Assembly (NCBI RefSeq): GCF_014235875.1
Contig: NZ_JACJUK010000002.1
Span: 310,001 to 374,000 of the forward strand
DNA from: Croceivirga lutea
GTDB taxonomy: Bacteria; Bacteroidota; Bacteroidia; Flavobacteriales; Flavobacteriaceae
Length of the DNA stretch: 64,000 nucleotides
Reading direction: 5' to 3'
Shown: piece by piece, positions 18,589 through 27,001 of the stretch
How the letters are laid out: each line of letters begins with the position of its first letter
Position numbering within the stretch: position 1 is the stretch's first letter
Translations under genes and position numbers: made by a program
The notes under the pieces: model-generated
What the model saw: the letters and a program-made list of their open reading frames with translations, nothing else
What the model was told of the DNA's origin: nothing
Databases searched by the model: none

Positions 18589-20263
18589 TGTTATTCTTTT
18601 TTTCGTTTAAGATTTTACCATATTCCATGGTGATTATTCGGTCACAATGATTTAACCATTTGGTGTTTTCACTAACGATGACTAAGGCCCAACCATTAGC
18701 AGGGTCTGTAATAAATTTCATCAACTCATCTGCCTCTTCTTTGTAAAATTGATCTAATGGATCTTTAAGCAATAATAATTTTGGCTTATTAATAATACTA
18801 CGCGCCAATACTATTTTCTTAGAAACGATATAGGGAATTTGTTTTCCTTCAGGATACAAAATGGTATGTATGCCCAAAGGTTGTTCTTTAACCCACTCTG
18901 TTAATTTGGTTTTTTCTAATACCCAATAAACTTGTTCTTGAGAAATATCTGGGTTACCAAAAGTGATGTTGTTTAGTAAGGTTCCTTCAAAGGGTGTTTC
19001 ATCACTTAATGAATGCCCTAAATGTGAACGATAATAATTGAGATGAACGCCTTTAAGCGAAACGTTATTTACATAAATACTACCATTATTTGGCTCTAAA
19101 ATACCTGCAATTAAACGTAAAAGGGTAGATCTACCAGAGCCTGCCTTTCCTTGTAATAAGATTCGACATTCTGGAGAAATGGTAAGCGAAACATTGTCGA
19201 TAATAGTTTTGTCTCTTTGAGGAACATTGAAAGAAACATCTTTAAGTTCTACCGTAAAACCTTCTGATTCTCTAAAAGGTTTTTCTCCTTCTTGTGACTC
19301 TAGTTCTTTATCTACAACTTGTCCTAGCTTTTCTAGTGAAGTAAGAATATCGTAGAAATTTTCTAGACCTAATATTAGCTTCTCAACTGAGCTAATAACT
19401 AATAAAATGATGATTTCTGCAGCTACAAATTGTCCGATATTCATTTCTTGATTAAGCACTAAAAGTCCGCCGATAAGCAATAAACCAGCAGTTACTAGCA
19501 CTTTAAAGCCAATCATTTGAATAAACTGAATTACTAATATTTTGAAGTGACTTTCTCTGGCATCTAAATAGTTAGCTACCAAGGTGTCATTTTTATCAAT
19601 TGCATGAGACGTTTTACCAGATAGTTTAAAACTTATAATACTACGAGCAACTTCTTGTATCCAGTGTGCTACTAGATATTTGTTTTTAGATTCTTGCAAA
19701 CTAGTATCTAAACCACGTTGAGCGGTAAATCTAAAAACAATGTAAATCAATAATAACAGTAGTAGACCGTAAATAATGAAAAAGGGGTGGTAGAAAGACA
19801 GCAGTATTAACCCAAAAATAATCTGAAGTAATGCCGCTGGAAAATCAATAAGAATTTTAGACAATCCTTTTTGAATGGTTAACGTATCAAAAAATCTATT
19901 TGCCAATTCTGGCGGATAAAAATTACGTAACTCACTCATTTTAATCTTCGGAAAACGATACGAAAATTCAAATGAAGAACGTGTAAATATTTTTTGCTGA
20001 ACGTTTTCTATAATACGTATCTGCATTAACTGTAAAAGTCCAACAAATGCTACGCCTAAAGTAACTAGAACAACTAACACTATCCAAGACGTACTCACTT
20101 GTGCACCTTGAATTAAGTTAATTATAGCCTGAATACCTAAGGGCAACGATAAGTTTACCAAACCTGCAAATATTGCATAGTAAAAGACCTGAAATATATC
20201 TTTCTTGTCTAACGAGAGTAGCCCAACAAAACGTTGCCAAGCTGTTAATATGTCTTTAGTCAT
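18581..20263 (-). CDS. ABC exporter subunit with degenerate ATPase domain
   Basis: 560 residues: a type I exporter membrane domain (about 25-310, six helices) and a nucleotide-binding domain (about 335-555) of the LapB/RtxB type. The ATPase motifs are eroded. Walker A is GKAGSGRST (372-380) with Arg378 in place of the lysine. The position of LSGGQ reads IPYIV (476-480). Walker B ends LLLLKDP, with Lys500-Asp501 where Asp-Glu is expected. The switch histidine is Glu532 (IVSENTKW), and the Q-loop glutamine is missing. The flanking sequence still aligns (VLARSI, CDRIITMEYGKI). The domain probably has little or no ATPase activity. The operon holds no second ATPase. Confidence 0.88.
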   Translation of the reverse strand: MTKDILTAWQRFVGLLSLDKKDIFQVFYYAIFAGLVNLSLPLGIQAIINLIQGAQVSTSWIVLVVLVTLGVAFVGLLQLMQIRIIENVQQKIFTRSSFEFSYRFPKIKMSELRNFYPPELANRFFDTLTIQKGLSKILIDFPAALLQIIFGLILLSFYHPFFIIYGLLLLLLIYIVFRFTAQRGLDTSLQESKNKYLVAHWIQEVARSIISFKLSGKTSHAIDKNDTLVANYLDARESHFKILVIQFIQMIGFKVLVTAGLLLIGGLLVLNQEMNIGQFVAAEIIILLVISSVEKLILGLENFYDILTSLEKLGQVVDKELESQEGEKPFRESEGFTVELKDVSFNVPQRDKTIIDNVSLTISPECRILLQGKAGSGRSTLLRLIAGILEPNNGSIYVNNVSLKGVHLNYYRSHLGHSLSDETPFEGTLLNNITFGNPDISQEQVYWVLEKTKLTEWVKEQPLGIHTILYPEGKQIPYIVSKKIVLARSIINKPKLLLLKDPLDQFYKEEADELMKFITDPANGWALVIVSENTKWLNHCDRIITMEYGKILNEKKNNNA

Positions 20264-20933
20264 TGTTGAGTGTTTTTTTGACCATGTTTAGTAAAAATGC
20301 ACTAGGCTGCTTGTTTTCACTACAATTAGTCAAGGTAGGAAAGTGATCTTTTAAAAAGTGTTGATGTAAATTGGCTTCCATTATGGTGCTAGCCAAACTC
20401 GTAGGATAGCTATAATTTGAATCTACCGCAGCTATCATTGTAGATAGCCTGTTAACCATTCTTTTGTAAATTTCAAAGTATCCACTTTTGTTTTCGCCAT
20501 CAACCTCTTTGGTTAAATACGACTTAGATGACTCTTTAATCACAATTCTACCTAACACTACCTCATTAATATGATTAAATGTAGAATCTTCTTCAATGGT
20601 TTTTGTTACTATCTCAATGGCCTTCTCTAGTTTTTCCCAAGGATTAGAAATGCTGTTTGTAGCAAACACCAATTTGTATTCTACCCAACCCCAATACCAA
20701 CTGGTTAAATACACCAATAATTTGTGCTTGTTTTCAAAATACCGGTAAATAGAACTTTCGTTGGAGCCAATTTTAGCGCCTAACTTTTTAAAGGTAAATG
20801 CTTCAAAACCTATCTCATCTATCATTAAAATACTATGAGAAACTATTTTCTTTCCTAAACCAGAAGACTCTGGGTCCTTTAAATAGATTTTATGATTAAT
20901 AGAGATTTTGACCGAGTTTAATAACTGATCCAT
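20256..20933 (-). CDS. TetR family transcriptional regulator
   Basis: 225 residues. The helix-turn-helix lies at about 40-70: IGFEAFTFKKLGAKIGSNESSIYRYFENKHKLLVYL, a classic TetR pattern. The C-terminal ligand domain has no recognisable specificity. It is the first gene of the exporter operon and overlaps the ABC gene by eight bases, so it probably represses its own operon from the repeat-rich site at 20955-20986. Confidence 0.92.
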   Translation of the reverse strand: MDQLLNSVKISINHKIYLKDPESSGLGKKIVSHSILMIDEIGFEAFTFKKLGAKIGSNESSIYRYFENKHKLLVYLTSWYWGWVEYKLVFATNSISNPWEKLEKAIEIVTKTIEEDSTFNHINEVVLGRIVIKESSKSYLTKEVDGENKSGYFEIYKRMVNRLSTMIAAVDSNYSYPTSLASTIMEANLHQHFLKDHFPTLTNCSENKQPSAFLLNMVKKTLNND

Positions 20934-20949
20934 GTTAACAATTTTTTGT

Positions 20950-20986
20950 CAAAAATAATAGTTTTACTATCATAGTATAATAGTTT
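20950..20986. promoter_or_regulatory. Candidate TetR operator overlapping the tetR promoter
   Basis: Two identical copies of ATAATAGTTT (20955-20964 and 20977-20986, 22 bases apart) flank the perfect palindrome ACTAT-C-ATAGT (20966-20976). A -7 element TATTTTTG (minus strand, 20950-20957) overlaps the first copy. The layout suits autoregulation by the adjacent TetR protein. Confidence 0.5.
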
Positions 20987-21032
20987 AACATTTTTTAACG
21001 GTAGCTTTACTGTATTCTGTTTTTACATATTG

Positions 21033-21040
21033 TATTTTTG
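21033..21040 (+). promoter_or_regulatory. -7 element of the small secreted protein gene
   Basis: TATTTTTG matches TANNTTTG and lies about 50 bases before the ATG at 21093. The -33 element is not clear. Confidence 0.35.
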
Positions 21041-21092
21041 AGGATACAATAAAAACATATAACAACAATTAATAATCTAAAAATTTAGATAT

Positions 21093-21482
21093 ATGAAAAG
21101 AGGCAAAATACTATTCGTACTTTTTGGTTTATTAGCAGGTATTGTTAGTGCTCAAGAGAAATTTGATGACATGGTAACAGTTGGTGACACGCTATACATT
21201 GGGGAACCTTCTCAAAATACTTATGAATACATCGACATTCCACGTAAAAATTTCATTATTAAGAAAGGTGGAATAGCCAATATTTCTAGTATTAACAATA
21301 CTACAGTTACTGTTACTAATATTAAGAAATCAAAATCTGGAGAAACAATTGTTACGTTCAAAAAAGCTGACGGTAACAAATTCTTTAAAGCGTATAGAAA
21401 ATTAAGCGCAAATTTAAATGGAGCAATTAATGCTGGAGAGCTTAATTTTCCAAATAATGAGGAAAATGATTTAGCAAAATAA
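21093..21482 (+). CDS. Small secreted hypothetical protein
   Basis: 129 residues with a clean signal peptide (MKRGKILFVLFGLLAGIVSA, cleaved before Q21). The mature part is rich in Lys, Thr and Asn, with NNTTVTVTNIKKSKSGETI suggesting a beta-sandwich or beta-strand-rich fold. I do not recognise a family. It is divergent from the exporter operon and might be controlled from the same region. A very strong terminator follows. Confidence 0.75.
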   Translation: MKRGKILFVLFGLLAGIVSAQEKFDDMVTVGDTLYIGEPSQNTYEYIDIPRKNFIIKKGGIANISSINNTTVTVTNIKKSKSGETIVTFKKADGNKFFKAYRKLSANLNGAINAGELNFPNNEENDLAK

Positions 21483-21505
21483 CATAGGTTAGTTAGTTTA
21501 AAATT

Positions 21506-21543
21506 AAGCCCTATCTATTTCTCATAATAGATAGGGCTTTTTA
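21506..21543 (+). terminator. Strong bidirectional terminator
   Basis: Perfect 14-bp stem, AAGCCCTATCTATT (21506-21519) with AATAGATAGGGCTT (21526-21539), six-base loop, then TTTT. It separates the small secreted protein gene from the convergent LysR gene. Confidence 0.88.
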
Positions 21544-21546
21544 CTT

Positions 21547-22479
21547 TTAATTACTTTGATATTCTTGTAACCATTCAAATTGTTCTATTACAATCTTATC
21601 TTTTGCTTCTTCTAAATACGCAAGTAACGCATTGGCAACAGGACTCAGTTTTTTATTTTTTAACCAAACTAAATTCCACGTGGTTTTTATTGGCAGTTTT
21701 CGCTGTGATACTATAGATAAATCTCCTTGTTGTAATTCATTTTTTAATCCAATAATTGGCATAATAGAACAACCTAAGCCTGCTATTACCGCTTGTTTTA
21801 CCGCTTCATTTGATGTTAACTCAATTTTCTTTTCGGTTTGTATTCCTTCTTTCTTTAAGTAGTTTTCCATTGCTGCTCGGGTAGCTGAACCGTTTTCTCT
21901 AAATATTAATGGCACCGTCTCCGTATTTGATTTCTTGGCCAACTTTACCTTTTTAAAATAATTTTGATTAGCTACCAACTGCAAAACATTGGGTAGAAGC
22001 GGTAATGCATTTAACTTTAAATGTTCTGGCAATACAGAGACTAACGCAAAGTCTACACTGTTAGCCTCTAAATTTTCTACAACATTAAGTTTGTTAGTTA
22101 CATCCATAACCAAATCAACTCCTGGATGAATCTTCATAAAATCTGATAAGAAGTAGGGCATTACATATTTACCAGTAGATACTACACCCAATTTTAAATT
22201 TCCTGCTAATTGTCCACCTAAAGCTCTGGTTCTATAATTTATTTCGTTAGCTGCTGTTAAGACTTCTTGAGCGGTTTTAGCAATTTCTCTTCCAAACTCT
22301 GTTATATAAAGTTTTCTACCAATTACCTCAAATAGTGGCACAGGAAACTGATTTTGAAAATTTTTTAATTGTATAGACACCGCAGGTTGGGTTAAAAATA
22401 ACTCCTCAGCCGCCTTTGTAATACTTTGATAATGAGAGACTCTCTCAAATATCTGCAATTGATGCAGCGTATAATTCAT
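21547..22479 (-). CDS. LysR family regulator, CbbR/CmpR-like
   Basis: 310 residues. The N-terminal helix-turn-helix is QSITKAAEELFLTQPAVSIQLKNF (about 18-41) followed by PLFEVIGRKLYITEFG. The wording LTQPAVSIQLKNF is close to CbbR/CmpR/RbcR regulators of carbon assimilation, from memory of the family. The substrate domain spans about 92-300. It is divergent from an operon ending in an SbtA-type bicarbonate permease, which supports a role in inorganic carbon sensing. Confidence 0.9.
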   Translation of the reverse strand: MNYTLHQLQIFERVSHYQSITKAAEELFLTQPAVSIQLKNFQNQFPVPLFEVIGRKLYITEFGREIAKTAQEVLTAANEINYRTRALGGQLAGNLKLGVVSTGKYVMPYFLSDFMKIHPGVDLVMDVTNKLNVVENLEANSVDFALVSVLPEHLKLNALPLLPNVLQLVANQNYFKKVKLAKKSNTETVPLIFRENGSATRAAMENYLKKEGIQTEKKIELTSNEAVKQAVIAGLGCSIMPIIGLKNELQQGDLSIVSQRKLPIKTTWNLVWLKNKKLSPVANALLAYLEEAKDKIVIEQFEWLQEYQSN

Positions 22480-22482
22480 AAA

Positions 22483-22512
22483 TTATATTTATGTATTGAA
22501 TAATAAATATAA
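22483..22512. promoter_or_regulatory. Candidate LysR operator
   Basis: A perfect 10-bp inverted repeat, TTATATTTAT (22483-22492) and ATAAATATAA (22503-22512), with a 10-base spacer, lies directly upstream of the LysR start and 48 bases from the divergent gene. The size fits a LysR recognition site, but the region is very AT-rich. Confidence 0.4.
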
Positions 22513-22559
22513 ATATTATTTAATGAATTTGTCGCTACATCTTTGCAAAAAGAAACATT

Positions 22560-22796
22560 ATGGAACTTAAAACTATTTCTGAACAAGATGCATCTAAAAA
22601 TAGTCGAGTAAAACAACATGGTTTATACAAAAATCCTCTACTACTAACCTTTATTGGTTTCATTTTTGGTGGTATGCTAACACTTTCTGCCACAAACGGA
22701 TTTCTTCATTTTGGGTATTTGGCTATGGGTTCAACAATTGTTTTTGCCTTAATTGGAATACATGTTTTAGGTTCTCAACAAACAAAAAGAAATTAA
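22560..22796 (+). CDS. Small two-helix membrane protein
   Basis: 78 residues. A polar N-terminus of about 20 residues (SEQDASKNSRVKQHG), then two hydrophobic helices (about 27-45 LLLTFIGFIFGGMLTLSA and 49-68 LHFGYLAMGSTIVFALIGI). I do not recognise a family. It is the first gene of the operon that ends in the SbtA-type permease, two bases before the next gene, so it may assist or regulate that transporter. Confidence 0.72.
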   Translation: MELKTISEQDASKNSRVKQHGLYKNPLLLTFIGFIFGGMLTLSATNGFLHFGYLAMGSTIVFALIGIHVLGSQQTKRN

Positions 22797-22798
22797 AA

Positions 22799-23101
22799 AT
22801 GACAACAACAGAAACAAGAACTACGCAAAAAATTAATTTGGTAGAAGGTGAGTTTTCAGCTTCAGAAGCTTTAGATGTGGTACAATCATTATTAAACGAA
22901 AAAATCAACTTTCATAAACTACAACGTTTGTCTTGGTCTGAAGGTTGTTCAACCGCAGACACGGCATATCCTGATAGTAGAATTCAAGAATTAGAAAACG
23001 AAAAGAAAATTCTTAAAGATTTTATTGCCCAGATAAGACAACACGGAAATAAATTAAGAATTCACGGCACCCTCAACATTTCTCTTGTTGAAGAAAACTA
23101 A
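22799..23101 (+). CDS. Small soluble hypothetical protein
   Basis: 100 residues, cytoplasmic. A predicted amphipathic C-terminal helix (SRIQELENEKKILKDFIAQI) follows a region with one cysteine (EGCSTADT) and ends in a strand-like IHGTLNISLVEEN. It does not resemble the PII-like SbtB that controls cyanobacterial SbtA. It lies two bases after the small membrane protein and six bases before the permease, so all three are likely co-translated. Function unknown. Confidence 0.72.
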   Translation: MTTTETRTTQKINLVEGEFSASEALDVVQSLLNEKINFHKLQRLSWSEGCSTADTAYPDSRIQELENEKKILKDFIAQIRQHGNKLRIHGTLNISLVEEN

Positions 23102-23107
23102 TTCATA

Positions 23108-24070
23108 GTGGACATACATCTTTTAGTAGATAACCTTACTAACCCTGCACTGTTATTTTTCTTTCTTGGCATCATAGCAGTGCAGTTAAAAAGTGATTTA
23201 GAAATACCCCCTAACTCTTCAAAATTTATATCTCTTTACTTACTATTTTCTATAGGATTTAAGGGTGGCCAAGAATTGGCTCATAGCACTATTGATGGTG
23301 AACTAATTTGGTCCCTGTTATTCGGAATATTTCTTGCATTAGTGGTTCCATTTTACAGCTACTTTATTCTAAGGCGTAAGTTTTCAATTGAAAATTCTGG
23401 AGCAATTGCTGCCGCATATGGCTCTGTAAGTGCGGTAACTTTTGTAACCGCAGTTTCATTTCTAGAGATTGAAAACATATCTTTTGGGGGTCATATGGTT
23501 GCCGTAATGGCACTTATGGAGGCCCCTTCCATAATAATTGGAGTACTTCTAATGGCCATGTTTACTAAGAAAAAACCTAAAAATGGTGAATTAAAAAAAG
23601 TTGTTCATCATTCTTTTACAAACGGTAGTGTTTTATTAATTCTAGGTAGTTTGATTATTGGTTACTTAGCCAGCGAACACCAAGCTCAGGGTATAGCCCC
23701 ATTCACCACTGATATTTTTAAAGGTTTCTTAGCTGTATTCTTGTTGGATATGGGAATAACTAGCGGTAAAAAACTAAACGATTTTTTGAAAAAAGGATGG
23801 TTTGCCTTGTGTTTTGCAATAGTTATTCCGGTGTTTAACGGTATTGTTGTTGCATATACTAGTCAGTTTATTACATCTGAGATTGGCAATCGTTTTTTAT
23901 TCGCAATTTTAGCAGCAAGTGCGTCATACATTGCAGTACCTGCAGCAATGAGATTAGCTGCACCTAAGGCCAATGCCAGTCTTTATTTACCAATGGCCTT
24001 AGCTATTACATTCCCTTTTAACATAACCCTAGGCATGCCTCTTTATATGTATATTGTGCAAAACTTTTAG
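23108..24070 (+). CDS. Sodium-dependent bicarbonate transport family permease (SbtA-like)
   Basis: 320 residues, about ten membrane helices. Motifs ALLFFFLGIIAVQLKSDLEIPP at the N-terminus and IGFKGGQEL are typical of the SbtA family (formerly DUF897). A second repeat half begins near ILGSLIIGYLASEH. The start is GTG at 23108; no ATG fits the N-terminus. It probably imports bicarbonate with sodium for anaplerotic carboxylation, since no RuBisCO or carboxysome genes are present. The LysR regulator stands divergently upstream. Confidence 0.88.
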   Translation: MDIHLLVDNLTNPALLFFFLGIIAVQLKSDLEIPPNSSKFISLYLLFSIGFKGGQELAHSTIDGELIWSLLFGIFLALVVPFYSYFILRRKFSIENSGAIAAAYGSVSAVTFVTAVSFLEIENISFGGHMVAVMALMEAPSIIIGVLLMAMFTKKKPKNGELKKVVHHSFTNGSVLLILGSLIIGYLASEHQAQGIAPFTTDIFKGFLAVFLLDMGITSGKKLNDFLKKGWFALCFAIVIPVFNGIVVAYTSQFITSEIGNRFLFAILAASASYIAVPAAMRLAAPKANASLYLPMALAITFPFNITLGMPLYMYIVQNF

Positions 24071-24079
24071 CATAATAAA

Positions 24080-24640
24080 ATGAAGAAAAAATGTGGTTGG
24101 TGTTTAGGAGACGAGCTTTATGAAGCTTACCATGATAATGAATGGGGAGTTCCTGTTTATGATGATAAAACATTTTTTGAATTCATTATTCTAGAAACAT
24201 TTCAGGCAGGGTTAAGCTGGATTACTATTTTAAGAAAGCGAGAAAACTTTAGGGCAGCATTTGATGATTTTGATTATAAAAAAGTAGCTAATTACCCACC
24301 TTCTAAACTAACAGCTTTACAGCAAAATGCTGGTATCATAAGAAACAAACTCAAAATAAATTCAGCTGTCAGCAATGCAAATGCTTTTTTAAAAATACAG
24401 GAAGAGTTTGGAAGTTTTAGTCAATATATTTGGGCTTTTGTTGATGGAAAACCTATTAAAAGTTCTTACCTTAATTACAAAGATGCTCCTGCAACCACGC
24501 CTTTGTCAGACAAGATTAGTAAAGACCTTAAAAAAAGAGGCTTCAAATTTGTTGGCAGTACCGTGGTCTATGCTTTTTTACAAGCTACTGGCATTGTTGA
24601 TGACCATGAAACAAGTTGCTTTAAGTTTTCAAATAACTAA
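24080..24640 (+). CDS. tag: DNA-3-methyladenine glycosylase I
   Basis: 186 residues. Removes 3-methyladenine from alkylated DNA. The N-terminus KKKCGWCLGDELYEAYHDNEWGVP contains the zinc-binding Cys and the family signature; TFQAGLSWITILRKRENFR carries the catalytic Glu/Trp area. The C-terminal DDHETSCF gives the remaining zinc ligands. It follows the SbtA gene by nine bases and overlaps the aat gene tail to tail by 20 bases. Confidence 0.96.
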   Translation: MKKKCGWCLGDELYEAYHDNEWGVPVYDDKTFFEFIILETFQAGLSWITILRKRENFRAAFDDFDYKKVANYPPSKLTALQQNAGIIRNKLKINSAVSNANAFLKIQEEFGSFSQYIWAFVDGKPIKSSYLNYKDAPATTPLSDKISKDLKKRGFKFVGSTVVYAFLQATGIVDDHETSCFKFSNN

Positions 24641-25283
24641 TAAAAACTTCTCTAGCAATTTCTTCTGCACCTAAACTTTTTAAATGATTAGTGTAGACTT
24701 GGCAATCAATTAACTTGTATTTCTTTTTTTCTAACTCTTGCGATAGTTTAATAAAAGCAAATTTAGAGGCATTAGAGACTAAACTAAACATGCTTTCTCC
24801 GCAAAAGACTGTTCCTAAATCTATACCATACAAGCCTCCTACAAGTTTATCTTTCTGCCAAACTTCATAAGATTTAGCGAACCCCATTTCATGCAATTGG
24901 GTATAGGCATTGAGCATATCTTTTGTAATCCAAGTTCCCTCTTGGTCTTTTCGCTCAACCTTAGAACAATGTTTAACTACCTCAGAAAAGCATTGATTTT
25001 TTGTTAACGTGAATTCATCGTTTTTCAAGACCTTTCGCATAGATTTTGAAATTTTTAACTTCTCTGGAAACAACACCATTCTTGGGTCAGGACTCCACCA
25101 CAAAATCAACGAATCATCATTAAACCAGGGAAAAATTCCGCTACGATAGGCCAATAATAAACGTTCTGGGGATAAGTTGCCCCCAACTGCTAATAAGCCT
25201 TCGGCATTAGCGGTTTCTAAAGGAGGAAATTCTAACCGATCATTCAACACAAACAAAGGATGTTGTCTTTGTTGACCGTTCAT
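24621..25283 (-). CDS. aat: Leucyl/phenylalanyl-tRNA-protein transferase
   Basis: 220 residues. Adds Leu or Phe from aminoacyl-tRNA to proteins with N-terminal Lys or Arg, feeding the N-end rule pathway of ClpS/ClpAP. Signatures are FPPLETANAEGLLAVGGNLSPERLLLAYRSGIFPW (in part), WWSPDPRMVLFPEKLKISKSMRK and the GGLYGIDLGTVFCGESMFS region. The ATG start at 25283 gives a typical short N-terminus. Overlaps tag at the 3' ends. Confidence 0.96.
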   Translation of the reverse strand: MNGQQRQHPLFVLNDRLEFPPLETANAEGLLAVGGNLSPERLLLAYRSGIFPWFNDDSLILWWSPDPRMVLFPEKLKISKSMRKVLKNDEFTLTKNQCFSEVVKHCSKVERKDQEGTWITKDMLNAYTQLHEMGFAKSYEVWQKDKLVGGLYGIDLGTVFCGESMFSLVSNASKFAFIKLSQELEKKKYKLIDCQVYTNHLKSLGAEEIAREVFISYLKT

Positions 25284-25349
25284 AGTTTTTATTTCAAAAT
25301 TTATGAAATAACACCCAAAAAATCAAGTTCTAAAAGCTTAGATTGCCTT

Positions 25350-25730
25350 TTAAAATGGCAAATCATCATGATCTTCTTCTTTTAAATCGTCTGCCGGTTC
25401 AAAAGCGTCCATTGGTGGAACGGGAGGTATATTTGAATTTTCTTGAGAAGCTGTCTCCAAATTTTCAACTCTCCAACCTTGTATTGAATTAAAGTACTTG
25501 GTTTCACCCTGAGGATTTACCCACTCTCTACCTCTAATATTAATGCTAACCTTTACCATTTGACCAACTTGAAAATTATCTAACAAATTAGTTTTGTCTT
25601 GTACAAATTCTACCAAAATATGTTGAGGATATTGCTCTTCTGTAGTAATTACCAACTCTCTCTTACGAAAACCATTGTTACCATAAGTTTTGGTGTCATC
25701 AACCATTTTGATTCTTCCCTGTATTTCCAT
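25350..25730 (-). CDS. DUF3127 family protein
   Basis: 126 residues from the ATG at 25730 (MEIQGRIKM); an ATG codon directly before it at 25733 is equally possible. The motif FRKRELVITTEEQYPQ followed by GREWVNPQGETKYFNSIQGW marks DUF3127, a single-strand DNA-binding-like OB fold small protein of Bacteroidetes with an acidic tail (DDLKEEDHDDLPF, similar to SSB tails). The DDLPF end suggests contacts with SSB partners. A -7 element TACATTTG (25751-25758) lies about 20 bases upstream and excludes a start at 25763. Confidence 0.9.
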   Translation of the reverse strand: MEIQGRIKMVDDTKTYGNNGFRKRELVITTEEQYPQHILVEFVQDKTNLLDNFQVGQMVKVSINIRGREWVNPQGETKYFNSIQGWRVENLETASQENSNIPPVPPMDAFEPADDLKEEDHDDLPF

Positions 25731-25750
25731 CATTCTATTTTTAGCAAATT

Positions 25751-25758
25751 CAAATGTA
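25751..25758 (-). promoter_or_regulatory. -7 element of the DUF3127 gene
   Basis: TACATTTG on the minus strand, a full TANNTTTG match, 20 bases before the start. The -33 box is not clear. Confidence 0.35.
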
Positions 25759-25851
25759 AACAAATAGTATACTAATCTTACCTTTTTTTAGTTTGGGTTT
25801 TCAACAGCTTTTTTACAAATAGTGTATCTTTAATAAACAATTATTTCCTAC

Positions 25852-27000
25852 ATGGACTTCACTCCTAAAAGAAGGACTACCAACATAATTTTATTAATAT
25901 CAGCCTTTGTTATTGTTAGTCTTATTCTTTGGAACACTAATGTGTTTTTTGACCAGTTTAAAGATGAAGAACGCAAGAAAGTAGAAATTTGGGCTAATGC
26001 TTTAAAAGAAGTTCAACAGTCTTCTGTTGATGAAGAATTAGGCAACTTACCTTTAGTTGTAATCGCCAACAACACTTCAACTCCAATGATTTTGGTAAAT
26101 GATGATGGCACCCTAAAAACCCATAATATTAAAGATGAAATAGCCGCTGATTCTACCAAAATTGTAACGCTAATTAAGAAATTCTCTAGTGAAAATGAAC
26201 CTATAGAAATTGTTTCTGAAGGTGATATTTTACAAGTGCTCTACTACGGTAATTCTGAAGTTTTAAATAAACTAAAATTTTATCCAATAGCCCTTTTACT
26301 CATTATACTTTTATTTGGTACCGTGATTTATTACATCTTCAAATCTAACCGTATAGCTGAGCAAAACAAGCTTTGGGCAGGTATGGCCAAAGAAACTGCA
26401 CACCAAATAGGAACACCATTAACCTCTTTAATGGGATGGAGTGAATTATTAAAAACCGAAAACATAAATGAAGAAATAACAGTTGAAATACAAAAAGACA
26501 TCTCAAGGCTTGAAACTATTACAGAGCGTTTTTCTAAAATTGGTTCTATACCCGAACTTAAAGCACATAATATTGTAGCTGAAACTAATATGGCTTTTGA
26601 GTACCTTAAAAGAAGAAGTTCAAAATTGGTGCATTTTTCGTTTGAAACAGATTTTGATGAAATACCTGTGTTACTTAATACACCGCTTTATAACTGGAGT
26701 ATTGAGAACTTAGTTAAAAACGGAATTGACGCCATGAAGGGTAAAGGAAATATTGGAATACAAATAGAAAAAAAAGGTGCCAATGTGCTTATTCTAATAT
26801 CAGATACTGGTCATGGTATTGCCAAAACAGATTTCAATGATATCTTTACACCAGGATATACCACCAAAAAAAGAGGTTGGGGCTTAGGTCTTTCTTTAGT
26901 AAAAAGGATTATTGAAGAATATCATAATGGGAAAATTCGAGTACTTTCGTCTAGTAAGGAAGGTACTATTATGCAAATTTCCTTAAAGATCATTAAGTAG
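25852..27000 (+). CDS. Sensor histidine kinase
   Basis: 382 residues. Membrane helices at about 10-28 and 144-163 bracket a periplasmic sensor domain of about 115 residues. The H-box is MAKETAHQIGTPLTSLMGW with His184. The ATPase domain has ENLVKNGIDAMKGKG (N-box), ISDTGHGI (G1) and TTKKRGWGLGLSLVKRI (G2). There is no HAMP domain. No response regulator gene is adjacent, so it is an orphan kinase here. The next gene starts one base after its stop. Confidence 0.95.
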   Translation: MDFTPKRRTTNIILLISAFVIVSLILWNTNVFFDQFKDEERKKVEIWANALKEVQQSSVDEELGNLPLVVIANNTSTPMILVNDDGTLKTHNIKDEIAADSTKIVTLIKKFSSENEPIEIVSEGDILQVLYYGNSEVLNKLKFYPIALLLIILLFGTVIYYIFKSNRIAEQNKLWAGMAKETAHQIGTPLTSLMGWSELLKTENINEEITVEIQKDISRLETITERFSKIGSIPELKAHNIVAETNMAFEYLKRRSSKLVHFSFETDFDEIPVLLNTPLYNWSIENLVKNGIDAMKGKGNIGIQIEKKGANVLILISDTGHGIAKTDFNDIFTPGYTTKKRGWGLGLSLVKRIIEEYHNGKIRVLSSSKEGTIMQISLKIIK

Positions 27001-27001
27001 T

